Of a stretch of 64,000 nt of DNA, positions 18,995 through 25,962 are shown in pieces. Location: the NCBI RefSeq assembly GCF_003937945.1, contig NZ_RSEC01000062.1:62001-126000 (forward strand). Direction: 5' to 3'. The stretch's first letter is position 1. Each line of letters begins with the position of its first letter. The position numbers were made by a program, and so were the translations under genes. The notes under the pieces were generated by a model. The model did not search any database, had not been told where the DNA came from, and saw nothing but the letters and a program-made list of their open reading frames with translations. The DNA comes from Amycolatopsis eburnea (GTDB taxonomy: Bacteria > Actinomycetota > Actinomycetes > Mycobacteriales > Pseudonocardiaceae).

Positions 18995-19899
18995 CCATCC
19001 GGGAAGCCGCCGAAGAGATCGCCGCGCGCGGGGAATGCGCGCCGCGCCTGGCCAGGGACCCGGTCAACCAGGCCATGGTCAACAACTGGGTCGAGGCCAT
19101 CGGGGACACCAACCCCGTCTACACCGACCCGGAGTTCGCCGCCGCGAGCGTCCACAAGGGACTGGTCGCGCCGCCGGCGATGGCGCAGGTGTGGACCATG
19201 GGCGGCCTGAACGTCCCGCGGGGGAGCGACGACCCGCTCGGGCTGATGATGGAACTGCTCGACGAAGCCGGGTACACCTCCGTCGTCGCGACGAACTCCG
19301 AGCAGACCTACCACCGCTACCTGCGCCCGGGCGAGCGGGTCGAGGCCCGGACGAAGCTCGAGGACGTCGTCGGGCCGAAGAAGACCGCGCTCGGCGAAGG
19401 CTGGTTCGTCACCACGCGGATGACCTGGTACGTCGAGGGTGAGGCCGTCGCGGAAATGATGTTCCGCGTCCTCAAGTTCCGGCCGCCCGCGCCGAAACCG
19501 CCGGCGGCGCCGGTGCTGCGGCCGGTGATCAGCCGGGACACGGAGTTCTTCTGGGAGGGGCTTCGCCAGGGCGAGCTGCGCATCCAGCGCTGGGGCGAGA
19601 CGCTGCGGCACCCGCCCGGCCCGATGCCGCCGGACGGCGCGCTGGACACCAAGCCGGACTACGTCGTCGCGAGCGGCCGCGGGACGGTGTTCTCCTACGT
19701 CGTGCACCACCACCCGCCCGTGCCGGGCAAGGACCTCCCGTTCGTCGTGGCGCTGGTGGAGCTGGAAGAAGGGGTCCGCGTGATGGCGGAACTCCTGGAC
19801 GCGGCGCCGGAGGAAGTCCACATCGGACTGCCGGTGACCGCCGCGTTCGTCCGGGTCGACGACGACCTGACCCTGCCCGCGTGGAAGATGGCTCGATGA
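18991..19899 (+). CDS. chsH2: Steroid enoyl-CoA hydratase subunit ChsH2 (MaoC-like + DUF35)
   Basis: A 302-residue two-domain protein. The N-terminal half (about 1-160) is a MaoC-like hot-dog domain (VNQAMVNNWVEAIGDTNPVY, VAPPAMAQVWTM). The C-terminal half (about 180-302) is a DUF35/OB-fold domain (FFWEGLRQGELRIQRWGETL). In mycobacteria ChsH1-ChsH2 hydrate the side-chain enoyl-CoA, and the DUF35 part binds the aldolase Ltp2. The usual zinc cysteines of DUF35 are absent in the RIQRWGETLRHPPGPMPP segment, consistent with the ChsH2 branch. Overlaps of 4 bp on both sides show tight coupling. Confidence 0.93.
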   Translation: MTIREAAEEIAARGECAPRLARDPVNQAMVNNWVEAIGDTNPVYTDPEFAAASVHKGLVAPPAMAQVWTMGGLNVPRGSDDPLGLMMELLDEAGYTSVVATNSEQTYHRYLRPGERVEARTKLEDVVGPKKTALGEGWFVTTRMTWYVEGEAVAEMMFRVLKFRPPAPKPPAAPVLRPVISRDTEFFWEGLRQGELRIQRWGETLRHPPGPMPPDGALDTKPDYVVASGRGTVFSYVVHHHPPVPGKDLPFVVALVELEEGVRVMAELLDAAPEEVHIGLPVTAAFVRVDDDLTLPAWKMAR

Positions 19900-20282
19900 C
19901 CGTCGCCGAAGGAACCGAACTGCCGCCGCTGACGATCGAGGCGACGCCGACGTTCGTCGTCAGCACCGCGATCGCCACCCGCGACTTCCAGGACGTGCAC
20001 CACGACCGGGACGCCGCGGTGGCGCGCGGCTCGAAGGACATCTTCCTCAACATCCTCACCGACACCGGACTGGTACAGCGGTTCGTCTCGGACTGGGCCG
20101 GGCCGGAGGCGCTCATCCGCTCGGTCAAGATCCGGCTCGGCGTGCCCTGCTACGCCTACGACACCTTGACCTTCACCGGCCGTGTGGTATCCGCCGACGG
20201 CAACGACGTCGTCGTGGCGGTGTCCGGAGTGGACTCACTCGGCGAGCACGTCGCCGGCACCGTGGAGGTGACCCTGCCGTGA
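19896..20282 (+). CDS. chsH1: Steroid enoyl-CoA hydratase subunit ChsH1 (MaoC-like)
   Basis: A 128-residue single hot-dog-fold MaoC-like subunit. The active-site helix FQDVHHDRDAAVARGSKDIF carries the Asp/His dyad that ChsH1 gives to the ChsH1-ChsH2 hydratase. SVKIRLGVPCYAYDTLTFTG is the typical second half. The ATG at 19896 overlaps the chsH2 stop, and the stop overlaps the ltp2 GTG. Gene order chsH2-chsH1-ltp2 matches Rv3542c-Rv3541c-Rv3540c. It catalyses hydration before retro-aldol loss of propionyl-CoA from the C17 side chain. Confidence 0.93.
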   Translation: MTVAEGTELPPLTIEATPTFVVSTAIATRDFQDVHHDRDAAVARGSKDIFLNILTDTGLVQRFVSDWAGPEALIRSVKIRLGVPCYAYDTLTFTGRVVSADGNDVVVAVSGVDSLGEHVAGTVEVTLP

Positions 20283-21448
20283 CGCTCCCGGGCAAGGCGG
20301 CCATCGCCGGCATCGGCGCCACGGAGTTCTCGAAGGACTCCGGGCGCAGCGAACTGCGGCTGGCCGCCGAATGCATCTCCCACGCGCTCGCCGACGCCGG
20401 GCTGTCGCCGTCCGATGTGGACGGACTGGTGTCGTTCACCATGGACGGCAACGCGGAAATCGCCGTGGCCCGGGAACTCGGCATCCCCGAACTGAAGTTC
20501 TTCAGCCGCATCCACTACGGCGGTGGCGCGGCGGCGGCGACCGTGCAGCAGGCCGCGATGGCGGTGGCGACTGGCGTCGCGGACGTCGTCGTCGCGTACC
20601 GGGCGTTCAACGAACGGTCGGGGATGCGGTTCGGCCAGGTGTCCTCGGCCGCGGCCGGGCAGGTGAACTCGTCCGGGGTGGACAACGCCTTCCACTACCC
20701 GATGGGCATCGCGACCCCGGCGGCGACCGTGGCCATGGTGGCGCGGCGCTACCTGCACGACTACGGCGCGACGAGCGAGGACTTCGGCCGCGTCGCGGTG
20801 CTCGACCGCAAGCACGCGGCGACCAACCCGAACGCGTGGTTCCACGAACGGCCGATCACCCTCGAGGAGCACCAGGCGTCGCGCTGGGTGGCCGAGCCGC
20901 TGCACCTGCTCGACTGCTGCCAGGAGAGCGACGGCGGGGTCGCGCTGGTCGTCACGAGCGTCGAGCGGGCCCGCGACCTGGCGCGGGCGCCGGCGGTGAT
21001 CACCGCGGCGGCGCAGGGGAGCGGGCCGGACCAGTACGTGATGACCAGCTACTACCGCGACGACCTGGCCGCGCTGCCGGAGATGGGCGTCGTCGGGCGG
21101 CAGCTGTGGGCCCAGTCCGGGCTCGGACCGTCCGATGTGGACGTCGCGGTGCTGTACGACCACTTCACGCCGTACGTCCTGATGCAGCTGGAGGAGCTCG
21201 GCTTCTGCGGCCGCGGCGAGGCCAAGGACTTCATCGCCGGCGGCGCGCTGGAGCTCGACGGCTCGCTGCCGCTCAACCCGCACGGCGGGCAGCTCGGCGA
21301 GGCCTACATCCACGGCATGAACGGCATCGCGGAAGGCGTCCGGCAGATCCGCGGCACGGCGGTCAACCAGGTCACCGGCGCGGCCCGGGTGCTGGTCACG
21401 GCGGGAACGGGCGTGCCGACGAGCGGACTCATCCTGACGGGTGACTGA
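20279..21448 (+). CDS. ltp2: Steroid side-chain retro-aldolase Ltp2 (thiolase-like)
   Basis: A 389-residue thiolase-fold protein without the thiolase catalytic Cys at the usual place. Together with the ChsH2 DUF35 domain it cleaves 17-hydroxy-3-oxo-pregnene-carboxyl-CoA into androstenedione and propionyl-CoA. Supporting stretches are AAIAGIGATEFSKDSGRSEL, FFSRIHYGGGAAAATVQQAA, NPHGGQLGEAYIHGMNGIAE and VNQVTGAARVLVTAGTG. The GTG at 20279 overlaps the chsH1 stop. It is the last gene of the operon; 88 bp separate it from a membrane protein gene. Confidence 0.93.
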   Translation: MTLPGKAAIAGIGATEFSKDSGRSELRLAAECISHALADAGLSPSDVDGLVSFTMDGNAEIAVARELGIPELKFFSRIHYGGGAAAATVQQAAMAVATGVADVVVAYRAFNERSGMRFGQVSSAAAGQVNSSGVDNAFHYPMGIATPAATVAMVARRYLHDYGATSEDFGRVAVLDRKHAATNPNAWFHERPITLEEHQASRWVAEPLHLLDCCQESDGGVALVVTSVERARDLARAPAVITAAAQGSGPDQYVMTSYYRDDLAALPEMGVVGRQLWAQSGLGPSDVDVAVLYDHFTPYVLMQLEELGFCGRGEAKDFIAGGALELDGSLPLNPHGGQLGEAYIHGMNGIAEGVRQIRGTAVNQVTGAARVLVTAGTGVPTSGLILTGD

Positions 21449-21536
21449 GGCGTCACCTCATTGACGGCTGGTGCGCGGCCGTCGCGGGTGTCACGGTGGA
21501 GGTACCACCCGCGACGGAGAGTGAGGCCGACTGGCG

Positions 21537-22094
21537 ATGGTCGTCGACTGGGCGCTCACGGCCGCGTTCGCGGCGCTGGCGCTGCCGTGCGTGCTGCGGC
21601 TGGTCCGCCTCGACTACACGCGGCTGGGCCACGGCGTCCGCCACGGCGACCTGGCCGAGCTGCTGCTGGTCGTGGCGATGGTGGCGATGGTCTCCCCGGT
21701 CGGCGGCCCGATCCCGGCGGCGGGCTGGCAGGCGGTGCTGGCGCTGACGGCGGGCTGGTTCGCGGTGGCCTGGTGGCGGGACCGCTCCTGCGCCCACCAC
21801 GCCCTGTCGGCGGCGGCGATGTTCTACATGGTGACGGCGATGCCCCACGCGAGCACGCACGGCCCGTGGCTGACCATGTCCACAATGGACGCCCGGCTGG
21901 CCCTGCCGCTGCTCGCCGTGGCGGCGGCAGGCTACTTCGTGGCCGACGCGGCCCGCACGGGAGTCGTCGTGGTCCGCGGGCCGGCCTCCCGCCCGGTCCC
22001 CGGCGTGGCCGGCTCCGGGCACACTTCGCGCGCGCTCTGCCGGGCGGCGATGGGTGCCGGGATGGGCTACCTGCTCCTCGCCTCGGCCCTCTGA
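21537..22094 (+). CDS. DUF5134-like membrane protein
   Basis: A 185-residue protein with about five hydrophobic segments: WALTAAFAALALPCVLRL, LLLVVAMVAMVSPV, AVLALTAGWFAVAWW, LALPLLAVAAAGYFVAD and the C-terminal GMGYLLLASAL. A His/Met-rich stretch HHALSAAAMFYMVTAMPHAS resembles the DUF5134 family of actinobacteria and could hold a metal. The start at 21537 has only a weak GTGAGG upstream. It follows ltp2 on the same strand, but a 35-base stretch and a fresh start region suggest it is not part of the igr operon. The function is unknown. Confidence 0.7.
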   Translation: MVVDWALTAAFAALALPCVLRLVRLDYTRLGHGVRHGDLAELLLVVAMVAMVSPVGGPIPAAGWQAVLALTAGWFAVAWWRDRSCAHHALSAAAMFYMVTAMPHASTHGPWLTMSTMDARLALPLLAVAAAGYFVADAARTGVVVVRGPASRPVPGVAGSGHTSRALCRAAMGAGMGYLLLASAL

Positions 22095-22118
22095 CACCCT
22101 CCCCGGCGCCGCCCCAAG

Positions 22119-22171
22119 GTCTTGAATGAGTCATTCAGGTCTTCGGAGGTCCTGAATGAGTCATTCAAGAC
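22119..22171. terminator. Large hairpin built from two TGAATGAGTCATTCA palindromes
   Basis: Two 15-bp palindromes (22123-22137 and 22153-22167) sit inside 21-bp inverted arms with an 11-base loop containing TCTTCGGAGG. The element lies between the convergent DUF5134-like and riboflavin-kinase genes, so a bidirectional terminator role is likely. The palindrome looks like a dispersed element of this genome type. Confidence 0.75.
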
Positions 22172-22184
22172 ACCGGGTGCGGGC

Positions 22185-22637
22185 TCAGGTGGTGAGGCGG
22201 CGGACCTCGCCGAGGGGGCTCTCGTCGACCGGCGGGAGCGAGGTGGCGGGGTGCGCGAGGGTCCACTGGGTCGCCGTCGCGATGTCGTTCTTCAACGCCG
22301 TGATCAGGTCCTCCGCCGAAGAGTACTTCTCCTGGTCGCGCAGGTGGGAGCCGAGCCACACCACCAGCGTCTCGCCGTAGAGGTCGCCGGTGAACTCGAG
22401 CAGGTGGGCCTCCAGCAGGCGGTAGCCGTCCGCGCCGTAGTACGTCGGGCGGCGGCCGACCGAGACCGCGGCCGGGACGTGGGTGCCGTCCGCGCGGCGG
22501 ACCCAGCCGGCCCAGACGCCGTCGCCCAGCGAGCCGTCCTGGTCGCGCAGGGCGATGTTGGCCGTGGGAAAGCCCAGCTCACGGCCGCGCTTGTCGCCCG
22601 ATTCGACCGTTCCCCGCACCACGAAGTATTCCGGCAT
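22185..22637 (-). CDS. Stand-alone riboflavin kinase domain protein
   Basis: A 150-residue protein corresponding only to the C-terminal kinase domain of RibF. GRELGFPTANI carries the PTAN motif that binds Mg-ATP and flavin. VSVGRRPTYYGADGYRLLEAH LLEF (split) holds the catalytic Glu, and DLYGETLVVWLGSHLRDQEKY is the typical closing strand-helix. The FMN adenylyltransferase half is missing, so the product would be FMN from riboflavin. It lies 56 bp behind chsH3 on the same strand and may be co-transcribed with the steroid genes, several of which need FAD or FMN. Confidence 0.85.
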   Translation of the reverse strand: MPEYFVVRGTVESGDKRGRELGFPTANIALRDQDGSLGDGVWAGWVRRADGTHVPAAVSVGRRPTYYGADGYRLLEAHLLEFTGDLYGETLVVWLGSHLRDQEKYSSAEDLITALKNDIATATQWTLAHPATSLPPVDESPLGEVRRLTT

Positions 22638-22693
22638 CGCGTTCCGTCCTCCCGAGTCGCTCCCCTCCACGGTAGCGGGCGCGCGGACGGCGT

Positions 22694-23539
22694 TCAGAGC
22701 GTGGACAGCACCGTGTCCGCCAGCACCGGGGCGTCGTCGCGGTCGGCCGCCGACGTCGTCACCAGCAGCCGGCCGTCCTCGCGCCACACCCGGATCCGCA
22801 GCGTCTCGCCGGGGAAGACCACGCCGGCGAACTTCGTCGCGAACGACGCCACGCGGGCCGGGTCGCCGTCGAGGAACTCGTTCACCAGCACCCGCGCGAC
22901 GATCCCGTACGTGCACAGCCCGTGCAGGATCGGCCGGTCGAACCCGGCAGCACGGGCGAACTCGGGGTCGGCGTGCAGCGGGTTGCGGTCGCCGCACAGC
23001 CGGTACAGCAGCGCCTGCTGCGGCAGCGTCGGCGTCTCGAGCACAACGTCGGGTTCACGAGCAGGCCATTCGACGCGGTCCGACGGGCCCCGCGAGCCGC
23101 CGAACCCGCCTTCGCCGCGGGCGAAGATGCTCGACCGGGCCGTCCACAATGGATCGCCGGACGACGACGTGACCGAGACCTCCTGGACGACCACCGCGGC
23201 CTTGCCCTTGTCGTACACGTCCGCGACGCGCGAGCGGGCCACGGCCTTGCCCGAAGCCGGGATCGGCCCGTGCAGGGTGATCTCCTGCTTGCCGTGCAGC
23301 ACCTTCGCCAGGTCGATCTCCACGCCGGGGAACGACACCGCCGGCGGGTCGAACACGCGCAGGTTGGCCGCGACCGTCGCGAACGTCGGCAGCACCACCA
23401 GGTCCCGCTCGTAGGTGTAGCGCAGCTCGTCGGGCCCCGCACCCAGCGCCAGGTGGTACAGCAGCACGTCCGACGCCGTCCAGGCGAAGCTCACCTCGCC
23501 GATCTCGGCGCCGATCGCGACGTCGGGGTTGATGGGCAC
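22694..23539 (-). CDS. chsH3: MaoC-family steroid enoyl-CoA hydratase (ChsH3/Hsd4B type)
   Basis: A 281-residue double hot-dog hydratase. The N-terminal half begins PINPDVAIGAEIGEVSFAWT. The C-terminal half has LLYRLCGDRNPLHADPEFA and FDRPILHGLCTYGIVARVLV, the hydratase-2 motif with catalytic Asp and His (GDRNPLHxDPxxA). It closely follows my recollection of mycobacterial Rv3538, a peroxisomal-type hydratase of sterol side-chain beta-oxidation. A GTG at 23539 with AGGAG upstream is the start, 8 bases after kshB. Role: hydration of a steroid enoyl-CoA in the C8 or C5 side chain, with exact cycle uncertain. Confidence 0.9.
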   Translation of the reverse strand: MPINPDVAIGAEIGEVSFAWTASDVLLYHLALGAGPDELRYTYERDLVVLPTFATVAANLRVFDPPAVSFPGVEIDLAKVLHGKQEITLHGPIPASGKAVARSRVADVYDKGKAAVVVQEVSVTSSSGDPLWTARSSIFARGEGGFGGSRGPSDRVEWPAREPDVVLETPTLPQQALLYRLCGDRNPLHADPEFARAAGFDRPILHGLCTYGIVARVLVNEFLDGDPARVASFATKFAGVVFPGETLRIRVWREDGRLLVTTSAADRDDAPVLADTVLSTL

Positions 23540-23547
23540 GCGGGCTC

Positions 23548-24579
23548 CTATTCGTAGCTGATCGAGACGTCGTCGGTGACCGGGAGCGACTGGCAGGCCA
23601 GCACGATGCCGTCCGCCATGTCCTCGGCGTCGAGGACCTCGTTGTGCAGCATCTTCACCTCGCCCGAGACGACCCGGCACGCGCACGCGCTGCATTGTCC
23701 CTCGCGGCAGGAGTACGGCGCGTCCATGCCCGCGTCCAGCAGGTGGTCCAGCAGCTTCCGCTGCCGCGGCCAGGACATCGTCCGCGTCGAACCGTCGAGC
23801 GACACCGTCAGCGACGCCGGTGCGTCGTCCGACTCGGGAGCCTCCTCGGCGGGGACTTCTTCGAACGGGTTCCCGGTGAGCGACGTGAACTTCTCGACGT
23901 GCACCCGGTCCCGCGGCACCCCGAGCTGCCCGAGTGCCTCCCGCACAGCCGCCATGAACGGCGCGGGCCCGCACAGGAACGCCTCGTGCGAGGTGTACGC
24001 CGACGCCAGCCCGCGCAGCTGCGCGACGTCCGGCAGGCCCTGGACGCTCTCCAGCCAGTGCACGACGACCAAGCGGTCGCCGTAGCGCTTCGCCAGCGAC
24101 GCCAGCTCGCCCGCGAAGATGACGGAATTCTCGTCGCGGTTCGCGTAGACCAGCACGACCCGGCCGGATCCGGTCTCCAGCGCCGTTTTCAGGATCGCCA
24201 TCACCGGCGTGATGCCGCTGCCGCCGGCGAAGAGCAGGAAGTCCTCGTCCACCGACGCCGGGCAGAACACGCCCGCCGGCGCGAGCACGTCCACCTGCAT
24301 CCCCGGCTCCAGCGCCGAGCACACCCAGCCCGACCCGTAGCCGCCGTCGGTGCGCTTGACCGTCACCTGCACGCGGTTTTCGTGCGGCGCGCTCGAGAGC
24401 GAGTAGCACCGCGCCACCGAACCGGTCCGGTCGCTGGGGATCTTCAACGTCAGGAACTGCCCGGCCCGGTAGGCGAAAGCCGAAGCGTGCTCGGGCGGGA
24501 CCTCGAAGACCACCGACCGCGCGTCCGGTGTCTCGACGACGACGTCGGCGACGGTCAGCGTGTAGACCCGCTCAGCCAT
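23548..24579 (-). CDS. kshB: 3-ketosteroid 9alpha-hydroxylase reductase KshB
   Basis: A 343-residue FAD/[2Fe-2S] reductase that passes NADH electrons to KshA. FAD binding is seen in RCYSLSSAP, and the NAD domain in LFAGGSGITPVMAILK. A C-terminal plant-type ferredoxin domain has Cys291, Cys296, Cys299 and Cys329 (CREGQCSAC, then IVLAC). The reductase-first, ferredoxin-last order is typical of KshB/HmpR. The ATG at 24579 overlaps by 8 bp the stop of the small Cys-rich gene that separates it from kshA. Part of the KstR-controlled kstD operon. Confidence 0.95.
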   Translation of the reverse strand: MAERVYTLTVADVVVETPDARSVVFEVPPEHASAFAYRAGQFLTLKIPSDRTGSVARCYSLSSAPHENRVQVTVKRTDGGYGSGWVCSALEPGMQVDVLAPAGVFCPASVDEDFLLFAGGSGITPVMAILKTALETGSGRVVLVYANRDENSVIFAGELASLAKRYGDRLVVVHWLESVQGLPDVAQLRGLASAYTSHEAFLCGPAPFMAAVREALGQLGVPRDRVHVEKFTSLTGNPFEEVPAEEAPESDDAPASLTVSLDGSTRTMSWPRQRKLLDHLLDAGMDAPYSCREGQCSACACRVVSGEVKMLHNEVLDAEDMADGIVLACQSLPVTDDVSISYE

Positions 24580-24829
24580 CGGCCACCGCCAGCGTGCCCT
24601 CGCGCACGGCGTCGCCGATGCTGTCGGCCAGCTTCGGGCACGTGTCGAGCAGCGCCGACGGGCCGTCCGCGTCCGCGAACACCGGGCAGCTGTCGGCGGG
24701 CCGGGACGTCCACTGGATGCTCGTGTGCTGGATGCTGTTCTTCTTCACCAGCACGCACGTCCCGCAGCTGCGGCACTCGTGCGGCCGCAGCCCGCCCGAA
24801 AGGAACTCGGCCTGCTCGGCGGTGGTCAC
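24572..24829 (-). CDS. Small Cys-rich protein between kshA and kshB
   Basis: An 85-residue protein that I do not recognise as a characterised family. It has a CxxCxxC-like start (HECRSCGTCVLVKKN; Cys at about 19, 22 and 25) and two later cysteines, in SCPVF and TCPKL. This gives five Cys that could hold a metal or Fe-S cluster. The hydrophobic middle (SIQHTSIQWTS) is short and there is no signal peptide or membrane segment. The GTG start overlaps the kshA stop (GTGA) and its stop overlaps the kshB start by 8 bp, so it is fully embedded in the hydroxylase operon. A role in electron transfer or cluster assembly for KshA/KshB is plausible but unproven. Confidence 0.8.
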   Translation of the reverse strand: MTTAEQAEFLSGGLRPHECRSCGTCVLVKKNSIQHTSIQWTSRPADSCPVFADADGPSALLDTCPKLADSIGDAVREGTLAVADG

Positions 24830-25962
24830 ACTTCCGCCTCGGTCTTCCGGCGCGCCAGGTTCTCCGCCACCTCGGCCGCCCACGCCTCGTTCGCCTTCGA
24901 AGTGTCCACTTCGAACTCGAAGCGCCGGGTCATGTCCTCGGTGACGTCGGCCGCGTCGACGTAGAACTGCTGGTACCACCGGCGAAGCTGGTAGACCGGA
25001 CCGTCCTCTTCGCACAGCAGCGGGTTGTCGATCTGCGTCTTGTGCTTCCAGATCTCGACGTCCTGCAGGAACCCGGCGCCGATCCCGCGGGCCAGCTTCG
25101 CGGCGATCTTGTCGGCGTGCTCGTCGGTGAGCCCGTGCTGCTTCTTGACCTTCATGCCGTACTGCAGCACGAACGACGTCGGCGTCACGGGGTAGTGGCA
25201 GTTGATGAGCACGCTCTCGATTTCGTAGCCCTGGAACGAGTTCACCAGCTTGTTGATCATGTAGGACGGCCCGAAGTACGACGCCTCCGAGCGCAGCAGG
25301 TTGTCCTCGCCGCCGTAGTTGGACGCCATGCCCACGTCCGGGCGGCCCTTGGTGTTGAGGTACTGCGTGGCGATGTGGCCTTCGAAGACGTTCTTGAAGT
25401 ACGTCGGGTAGGCGTAGTGGATGTAGAAGAAGTGGGCCATGTCGACGACGTTGTCGATGATCTCCCGGCAGTTGGAGCCGTCGATGAAGATCTCGTCCCA
25501 GGTCCAGTTGCTCCACTCGTCGCTGTAGGCGGCCTCGATCCGCGGGATGGCCAGCTCTTCCGGCGGCGGGTTGCCCTCGGGGTCGTGCCAGAGCATCAGC
25601 TGGCCGTTCTGCTCCGAGACCGTCCACGACCGCGTCCGCGCGCGCAGCGGAACCCGCTTGGCGTAGGGGATCGAGACGCACTTGCCCTTGCCGTTCCAGC
25701 GCCAGTCGTGGAACGGGCACGCGACCTCGTCGCCCTTGACGCTGCCCTGGGTGAGGTCGCCGCCCATGTGCCGGCAGTAGCCGTCGAGGACGTTCAACTC
25801 TCCGTGAGAGTCGGCGAACACGACGAGCTTCGTGCCGAACGCCGTGACCGCGTGGGGTTTCCCGTCGCGGAACCGCTCGGCCAGGCCGAGGCAGTGCCAG
25901 CCGCGGGCGAACCGGGCCGGCGGCTCACCGGCGTAGATCGTGCGTACGGACTCCTGCGTCAT
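24826..25962 (-). CDS. kshA: 3-ketosteroid 9alpha-hydroxylase oxygenase KshA (Rieske)
   Basis: A 378-residue Rieske non-haem iron oxygenase that 9alpha-hydroxylates androstadienedione or its CoA ester, opening ring B. The Rieske site is C63-x-H65 (YCRHMGG) and C82-x2-H85 (CPFHDW). The mononuclear iron ligands fit H177 and H182 in DNVVDMAHFFYIHYAYP, with D174 as bridging acid. The C-terminal helix KANEAWAAEVAENLARR is typical. The ATG at 25962 overlaps the kstD stop (ATGA). It needs electrons from KshB two genes downstream. Confidence 0.95.
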   Translation of the reverse strand: MTQESVRTIYAGEPPARFARGWHCLGLAERFRDGKPHAVTAFGTKLVVFADSHGELNVLDGYCRHMGGDLTQGSVKGDEVACPFHDWRWNGKGKCVSIPYAKRVPLRARTRSWTVSEQNGQLMLWHDPEGNPPPEELAIPRIEAAYSDEWSNWTWDEIFIDGSNCREIIDNVVDMAHFFYIHYAYPTYFKNVFEGHIATQYLNTKGRPDVGMASNYGGEDNLLRSEASYFGPSYMINKLVNSFQGYEIESVLINCHYPVTPTSFVLQYGMKVKKQHGLTDEHADKIAAKLARGIGAGFLQDVEIWKHKTQIDNPLLCEEDGPVYQLRRWYQQFYVDAADVTEDMTRRFEFEVDTSKANEAWAAEVAENLARRKTEAEV

